A stretch of 64,000 bases of DNA from positions 466,084-530,083 of the forward strand of contig VXAU01003166.1 in assembly GCA_013399695.1 (NCBI GenBank), written 5' to 3'. The position numbers were made by a program, and so were the translations under genes. The notes beneath the pieces were generated by a model. That model was not told where the DNA came from. It saw only the letters and a program-made list of their open reading frames with translations, and did not search any database. Source of the stretch: Formicarius rufipectus. Taxonomy: Eukaryota > Chordata > Aves > Passeriformes > Formicariidae. This document shows positions 61,401 to 64,000 of the stretch, in pieces (position 1 is the first letter of the stretch; the number at the start of each line of letters is the position of its first letter).

Positions 61401-63856
61401 CTAGTTTATATTCTTTAATGATGACAATCAAACTGTCTGCATGATCACAACATTCTGTAAATTGAACTTTAGTACNGCAGAAAATCCATGAAAAATTTAA
61501 TGTTAGTAACACTTTAGACTCCTTCAAAAGCCTTAACACAGAAGTTTGCTCTTGATAGCCCTCATCTATTTTGCACCTTCTCCCCCTCTTTAGCTCCATG
61601 AAAAGTACTATGACCCTGTTATATGCCCCTGGTTATTTTTCCGAATATGTTCAGTGTCAGAGCAGCAGTGTTAAATATTCCCAAAGACTCACATTTTTAA
61701 TATTAGTTGAAGAAAGGGGTATTTGCACTGTTACTAGTTTTTAACAAAGGAGAACAAACTTGCAAGCAGCAAGATGTAAATCTAAATAAGCCTCAGAAAC
61801 AGAGCCACCTTCCTTTTCAACACCTCTCAAAATACCTAGTTTCCTTATGGGTTAGAAATGTGAGAACTAACCTCGGCATGCAGAAGAAATGTGAGTTTCT
61901 TTAACCCACAGTTGTTAGTCACTGGTAGTATGAGTTACTTTCGAACACTGATGTCACCTTTTGGAAAGCTGACTGTTCTTGGGGGTGTACAAAATACTTT
62001 CTTTGTTATGATATCGCCAAATCAATATTGAAATATGCAGAGGTCTAGCCAGCCATTATGCAAGCCAGGTTTTTATGTGTAACTTTCATTTATAGTCCAC
62101 AGAATGGTTGCAAGCAAGCATCCTTCAAGTACTTGCCAGTATCCTTTGTATTTGTTATGAGGCTTTGGAACTCATTACGTGCTTCACATCCAAAATATAT
62201 GCTTAACTTCTACACTTTAGATATAAATATACGTACTATTCCCCTTACACGAGTAGAGGAAGCAGCAGTCTACTGGACTGCTTACTCCCTACCAGCTTTT
62301 ATTGGTTATTTCATATATCCCTGGAAACTTTCTCATATGCAACTGTGCTAGGGGCAAAGGGAACGGAGACATTTGCTCCCTGGTGACATTCTGGTGTTGT
62401 TGGACAAAGTAGTTTTGGTCAGTCCTGGAGCCACGCTGGAGAACAAAATGATTTTATTTCCATTAAGGGCCAATATATTTTTGAACTAAGGTACTTATAA
62501 AACCTCACTGGGAGGTGGTACTAGGCCTCAGAAAAATAGAAATAGTGGTGGAAAGCAATACTTCCACTGTCAAGTCACCAAGAAACTTACCCTCCATGCC
62601 TGTACTAAGAACGTGTATCTGGCAATAATCCTATTATTAGTTCATATTGGCAAAACTCTCATAACCTTTGCAATGGTGTGATAATGAGCAAAAAATAGTA
62701 TCTATAAAGCTTCAGTTTCATGAGGAAAATTCTTTATGTGCCAGGGGAATCTTTTCTACACAGCTCCCCTGGTTGTCAGTCATGCTGATGTTTCTAGAGT
62801 TGTGTGTTAAAACAGAGATGTCCAAATCTTTATTAAAAAAAAACAAAACCAACTTTCCACAACAATCTACATCTGGTGTCACAGACAATGAACCTCTGGA
62901 TTTTTGCTTCTAGAGCAAACTATGGGATGGACCTTTACATGGGTAACAGTTAGCACTTATTTTTTCCCTCAAATTCAAAGTCCTTTTCCGTTCCTGAACA
63001 GAGTGATTTGCAGATTAGGATCAGTTTACCACACCACACGAGACACGACAGGTATTTGACCAAACTACACAGCAAAACTGCTGCAGTCCAGAGCACCCAA
63101 GACAAAGCACAGTAAAGAAACACCTCAGATTAAACTCTCTGACTACACAGATCCAGGACTTCAGGGCATTAACTAAAAAAAACCCTTTAGTAAGATCTGT
63201 ACTTTGGATTAAATTTATCCATGAATCTCTAGTAAAGCAGGAATCTCACTTGTAGCAAATCACAGCTTTGCCGCATCCCTGCCAGTGTTCAAGCCAGTCT
63301 GCATGGGACTTCGAGCAGCCTGGTGTGGTGGAAGGTGTTCCTGCCCATGGCAGGGAGGGTGGAACGAGATGATCTTTAAGGTCCCCTCCAACCCAAATCA
63401 TTCTATGATTCCATGATTGCAGACGGCTTCAACAAAATCAGCTAACTCTATTATTTTTCTATGAAAAAAAAAATCACGACATTCTCCCCTCCGCCAATTC
63501 ATGAAGTACACTATACAGCCAACCTATCTATACAGAGCCCGCCTCCCACCGTGCCAACAAAACAAATACTTAGGGAAACGCTGTTCCTCCGGGAACAGCT
63601 CTGAAACAGCGCTGTCAGGCACGGTTCGCAGTGTAAAGCAGCACGGACACTCACTGCCGAACCCCTTGGCCTGGCTGAGCAGCGCCTCCGACTCCTCCTG
63701 CAGCTCCCCCTGTTCCTGCGCGCCCGGCGCGGCCTCCTCCTCCTGCTGCTGCTGCTGCTGCTCCTCGGGGCTGCTCCCCTTCCCGGCGGGCAGCAGCTGC
63801 TCGGCCCCCGCCCGCTCCAGCTCCAGCCCCAGCCAGCTGCCCAGGCCGCGCAACAT
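43476..63856 (-). CDS. SYAP1: SYAP1, synapse-associated protein 1 (BSD domain), complete CDS
   Basis: Homolog of Drosophila SAP47; the mammalian protein (BSTA) supports mTORC2-dependent Akt phosphorylation in adipocyte differentiation (family knowledge). Nine coding exons in transcript order: 63856-63655, 61227-61109, 51497-51431, 49775-49702, 49388-49249, 47550-47405, 46306-46248, 45285-45138, 43603-43476 (stop TAA). The sum is 1083 nt, 360 aa, with phases fitting at all eight junctions. Start chosen: [12 protein letters not shown], matching the family N-terminus. Landmarks: six glutamines near residues 34-39; [30 protein letters not shown] domain about residues 163-215 ([13 protein letters not shown] to [15 protein letters not shown] with the FW pair); [32 protein letters not shown]-terminus [10 protein letters not shown]. 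Intron 2 is enlarged by an antisense provirus. Head-to-tail with TXLNG. Confidence 0.96.
43604..51430 (-). other. SYAP1 introns 3-8
   Basis: Introns between exons 3 and 9. AT-rich, with no repeat or RNA gene that I can name. Open frames of 60-76 codons (for example near 48083, 48428, 48785 and 49977) have no recognisable domain. Confidence 0.45.
51498..53338 (-). other. SYAP1 intron 2, part left of provirus
   Basis: Ordinary AT-rich intron DNA with a poly(A) run near 52550 and, from about 52600, a less AT-rich stretch of unknown origin. A possible old CR1 piece is listed separately. No gene seen. Confidence 0.4.
53150..53275 (-). mobile_element. Possible old CR1 fragment
   Basis: The pieces TCTGGTCTTTCTCCAG and GGAACACAGGTGCAGTACTA resemble, in diverged form, a CR1 region that normally reads CTCCAGT...ACACAGTACTCCAGGTG. 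The orientation would be the same as the fragment at 6707. Very degraded; could be chance. Confidence 0.35.
53339..53344. repeat. Target-site duplication, left copy (TATAAT)
   Basis: The six bases TATAAT just before the 5' LTR are repeated exactly after the 3' LTR (60980-60985). A 6-bp duplication is usual for beta- and alpharetroviruses. It fixes both provirus ends. Confidence 0.9.
53345..53907 (+). repeat. 5' LTR
   Basis: It starts TGTTGTAACGC and ends AGCTACA (TG...CA), about 563 bp. AATAAA lies at 53792-53797. It matches the 3' LTR at 60425-60979. By eye there are about ten substitutions and a few short length differences. One is a local duplication of a CAAAAGCAGT unit near 53385-53400. 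Most differences lie in the first 130 bases and the last ten. Confidence 0.93.
53909..53926 (+). promoter_or_regulatory. Primer binding site candidate
   Basis: TGGCTAACCCGAACAAGG begins one base after the 5' LTR. It shares the CCCGAACA core of lysine-tRNA sites but differs in the acceptor-stem part (TGGCTAA). The tRNA used is uncertain, or the site has mutated. Confidence 0.5.
54129..55913 (+). pseudogene. gag: Provirus gag, one internal stop
   Basis: Structural polyprotein remnant. The start is taken at ATG 54129 because it gives an N-terminal MG (myristoylation-type) and the open frame upstream has no ATG. An in-frame TAG at 54321-54323 breaks it; the remaining 510-codon stretch 54381-55913 is fully open. 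Visible: a capsid major homology region [14 protein letters not shown] (55437-55478), and two CX2CX4HX4C zinc knuckles in nucleocapsid (55722-55763 and 55797-55838). Total about 594 codons counting the broken one. The gag end overlaps the pro frame. It cannot make full-length Gag without readthrough of the stop. Confidence 0.9.
55901..55907 (+). promoter_or_regulatory. gag-pro -1 slippery heptamer GGGAAAC
   Basis: G GGA AAC lies in the gag frame two codons before the TAA at 55911. It is a canonical betaretroviral slippery sequence. A -1 shift here enters the pro frame, which is open to 56719. I did not model a downstream pseudoknot. Confidence 0.8.
55907..56719 (+). pseudogene. pro: Provirus pro: degenerate dUTPase plus protease
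   Basis: This frame is open from the slippery site to TAA 56717-56719. First comes a dUTPase-like domain (about 56000-56280) with IPTGIQGP, a PGLIDPN segment and GEIKIM. The usual active-site residues are changed: the motif expected to carry AGLD reads MGIE, and the R-S-S motif is absent. An aspartic protease follows with LADTGAD (DTGAD at 56465-56479) and a C-terminal [11 protein letters not shown]. The dUTPase is probably inactive; the protease motif is intact. Confidence 0.85.
56707..56713 (+). promoter_or_regulatory. Possible pro-pol slippery heptamer AAATTTA
   Basis: A AAT TTA sits in the pro frame just before its stop, the expected place for pro-pol -1 shifting. The -1 frame meets a stop after three codons, so even if shifting occurred pol is not reached in this copy. 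Confidence 0.5.
56720..59329 (+). pseudogene. pol: Provirus pol: broken RT, RNase H and integrase
   Basis: Several frames carry pieces in the proper order. [11 protein letters not shown] and [25 protein letters not shown] on a duplicated segment, SQGMKNSP, and the YIDD active site (57325-57336). RNase H: FTDGS (TDGS 58190-58201). Integrase: WQTDLTH near 58735, then TDN at 58910-58918 and the catalytic Glu at 59021-59023. This gives D-X35-E spacing. Breaks: a 73-bp tandem duplication (56986-57131), frame changes around 57620-57750 and 58330-58390, stops near 58600-58850. No functional Pol is possible. Confidence 0.9.
56986..57131 (+). repeat. 73-bp tandem duplication inside RT
   Basis: 56986-57058 and 57059-57131 are direct repeats differing at one base (CATCATC against CACCATC). 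The unit starts ACCCTCA and ends TTTCCATT. The length is not a multiple of three, so it shifts the RT frame. Near-identity of the copies suggests a recent event, or one carried by the element family. Confidence 0.95.
59355..60454 (+). pseudogene. env: Provirus env remnant, alpharetrovirus-like TM
   Basis: A surface-subunit fragment starts at ATG 59355 ([27 protein letters not shown]) and stops at 59537. Further pieces are frame-broken. The transmembrane subunit is clearer: [14 protein letters not shown]6CC (60107-60133) and NLSDHSE, then an in-frame TAG at 60179-60181. A hydrophobic anchor follows (about 60290-60380, [15 protein letters not shown]). The frame runs into the 3' LTR and stops at 60454. 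The CX6CC type and wording are those of alpharetroviral TM, unlike betaretroviral TM of the classical primate/mouse kind. Not functional. Confidence 0.8.
60409..60424 (+). promoter_or_regulatory. Polypurine tract (imperfect)
   Basis: AGAAAATAAAAATAGA directly abuts the 3' LTR start. It is purine-only apart from two T residues. Position and composition fit the plus-strand primer. Confidence 0.65.
60425..60979 (+). repeat. 3' LTR
   Basis: It starts TGTTGGAATCC and ends GGCTACA, about 555 bp, with AATAAA at 60865-60870. Compared with the 5' LTR, 60547-60674 is identical to 53474-53601 by eye. The next roughly 270 bases from 60678 are also identical. Confidence 0.93.
60980..60985. repeat. Target-site duplication, right copy (TATAAT)
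   Basis: Exact repeat of 53339-53344. Confidence 0.9.
61228..63299 (-). other. SYAP1 intron 1
   Basis: AT-rich intron between exons 2 and 1, with a single unresolved base at 61476. The frame at 62058-62351 (97 codons, plus) shows no known domain. Nothing else recognised before the CR1 tail at 63300. Confidence 0.45.
63300..63418 (+). mobile_element. CR1 LINE 3' tail
   Basis: The CR1 3' end reads in sense: GGTGTTCCTGCCCATGGCAG, GATGATCTTTAAGGTCCC and CTCCAACCCAAATCATTCTA. It finishes in the typical ATTCTATGATTCCATGATT repeat tail at about 63399-63418. Short 5'-truncated copy in SYAP1 intron 1. Confidence 0.9.
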
Positions 63857-64000
63857 CGCTGCGGCCCGAGCTGCCTGCGCGGCCCGGCCCGGCCGCTCCG
63901 CAACCCTTCCGCCTACGCCACTTCCGCAGGGAGCGGCGGGAAGGGGCGGGAGCAGCGGGAGCAGAGGCGGGAGGGGTGGGGAGGGGCGGGAACAGGGGCG
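63857..64000 (-). promoter_or_regulatory. SYAP1: SYAP1 promoter / CpG island edge
   Basis: GC-rich DNA upstream of the ATG (63856) with two GC boxes GGGGCGGG (63943-63950, 63983-63990), a further GAGGCGGG, and an ETS-type CGGAAGT on minus (63926-63920). No TATA box. The transcription start probably lies within about 100 bp of the ATG. The island continues into exon 1 and off the window. Confidence 0.65.

Overview
This window looks like bird nuclear DNA. It holds three genes with short vertebrate-style exons: RBBP7 (+), TXLNG (-) and SYAP1 (-). They are in the same neighbour order as human Xp22.2. CR1-type LINE tails with the ATTCTATGA-like end and avian-type LTRs support a bird; I cannot name the species. 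Exon limits were read by eye from GT/AG sites, phase continuity and recalled homology.

Layout. 1-4575: 3' half of RBBP7 (8 exons; the 5' half lies off the window) with its 3' UTR and poly(A) signals. 4576-13836: no protein gene seen; it holds an old LTR fragment (5.63-5.94 kb), a CR1 tail (6.7-6.97 kb) and, on the minus strand, the TXLNG 3' UTR of unknown length. 13837-35549: TXLNG, ten canonical exons. Exon 1 is cut by a 373-base assembly gap (35123-35495), and a strong in-frame 60-bp candidate cassette exon lies at 20961-21020. Its introns carry a near-complete solo LTR (17.16-17.72 kb) and two further LTR-like blocks (26.77-27.22 and 33.12-33.87 kb). 35496-36300: CpG-rich TXLNG promoter with ETS, CCAAT, E-box and ZNF143-type motifs. 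36.3-43.5 kb: intergenic DNA plus the SYAP1 3' UTR. 43476-63856: SYAP1, all nine coding exons (360 aa), with a GC-box promoter at the right edge.

The main accessory item is a 7.6-kb endogenous retrovirus (53345-60979). It sits antisense in SYAP1 intron 2 with a perfect 6-bp target duplication (TATAAT). Gag, pro (dUTPase + protease) and pol are betaretrovirus-like, including a GGGAAAC slippery heptamer at the gag end. The envelope TM remnant has a CX6CC motif and reads as alpharetrovirus-like, so the element is probably a mosaic. Gag has one in-frame stop; pol and env are broken many times, although the LTR pair is still very similar.

The genes are ordinary conserved vertebrate genes: a histone-binding WD40 chaperone, a coiled-coil syntaxin-binding taxilin, and a BSD-domain synapse-associated/Akt-linked protein. 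RBBP7 and TXLNG are convergent; TXLNG and SYAP1 are head-to-tail. I saw no new multi-gene system. The best leads are the TXLNG cassette exon and the mosaic provirus close to a SYAP1 splice donor.
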